Origin: Bacteroidota bacterium
GTDB taxonomy: Bacteria > Bacteroidota > Bacteroidia > Bacteroidales > JADFUO01
Length of the DNA stretch: 5,277 bases
Assembly (NCBI GenBank): GCA_030614305.1
Contig: JAUWKH010000143.1
Location: 1-5,277, forward strand
Direction of reading: 5' to 3'
The first letter of the stretch is position 1, and every line of letters starts with the position of its first letter. Below are positions 5,196-5,277 of this stretch, piece after piece. Both the position numbers and the translations under genes were made by a program. The notes beneath the pieces were generated by a model. It searched no databases, had not been told where the DNA came from, and was given only the letters and a program-made list of their open reading frames with translations.

Positions 5196-5277
5196 TCATT
5201 TCTCTTCAATAACTTCAATCCCATCCCAATTTTCAGGAACGCCATATTTAATAAAATTATTGCACCTTTCAATATAA
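5196..5277 (-). CDS. C-terminal 26 codons of an unidentified protein (runs off right edge)
   Basis: On the minus strand the frame from the right edge to the TGA at 5198-5196 is open for 26 codons. It encodes a tail rich in ordinary protein-like residues, including CNNFIKYGVPENWDG and ending in VIEEK. The composition and the clean transition to non-coding repeats at the stop codon argue that this is the real end of a gene on the same strand as all others here. I do not recognise the family from so short a tail and assign no function. Confidence 0.6.
   Translation of the reverse strand, partial: YIERCNNFIKYGVPENWDGIEVIEEK

Overview
The window is AT-rich and looks like chromosomal DNA from a Bacteroidota bacterium, probably of the Bacteroidales type. 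The reasons are the low GC content, the absence of Shine-Dalgarno sequences in front of the genes, several matches to the Bacteroidota -7 promoter element TAnnTTTG, and protein styles common in that phylum (tandem-domain universal stress proteins with a shortened nucleotide-binding loop, and a GT22-like membrane glycosyltransferase). Every convincing gene lies on the minus strand, so transcription runs from high to low coordinates. No rRNA, tRNA, CRISPR array, transposase or phage gene was seen.

In transcription order, starting at the right edge, the layout is as follows. First comes the last 26 codons of an unidentified gene (5196-5277). A repeat-bearing spacer follows (about 5042-5195), with an octamer tandem repeat, a 12-bp palindrome and a weak hairpin. 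Next are an HD-domain phosphohydrolase (4451-5041), a 77-base AT-rich gap with a possible promoter, and two adjacent paralogous universal stress proteins, each with two domains (3534-4373 and 2656-3522, 11 bases apart). A clear intrinsic terminator (2603-2635) closes that block. A GT-C fold glycosyltransferase resembling the Alg9/PIG-B (GT22) family follows (949-2475). A 176-base spacer (773-948) carries a comparatively GC-rich palindromic island and an AT-only hairpin. The last gene is the 5' part of the NAD+-dependent DNA ligase gene ligA (1-772), which runs off the left edge.

The two stress-protein genes almost certainly form one transcript. The HD phosphohydrolase upstream may be co-transcribed or may have its own promoter. 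A nucleotide-binding USP pair beside an HD hydrolase suggests stress or nucleotide signalling, but nothing in the sequence proves a functional link. The glycosyltransferase (probably envelope glycan synthesis) and LigA (replication and repair) look like independent neighbours.

I found no convincing previously undescribed multi-gene system. The points most worth a second look are the asymmetric USP pair next to the HD protein, the bacterial GT22-like enzyme with its C-terminal soluble domain, and the small repeat elements in the spacers.
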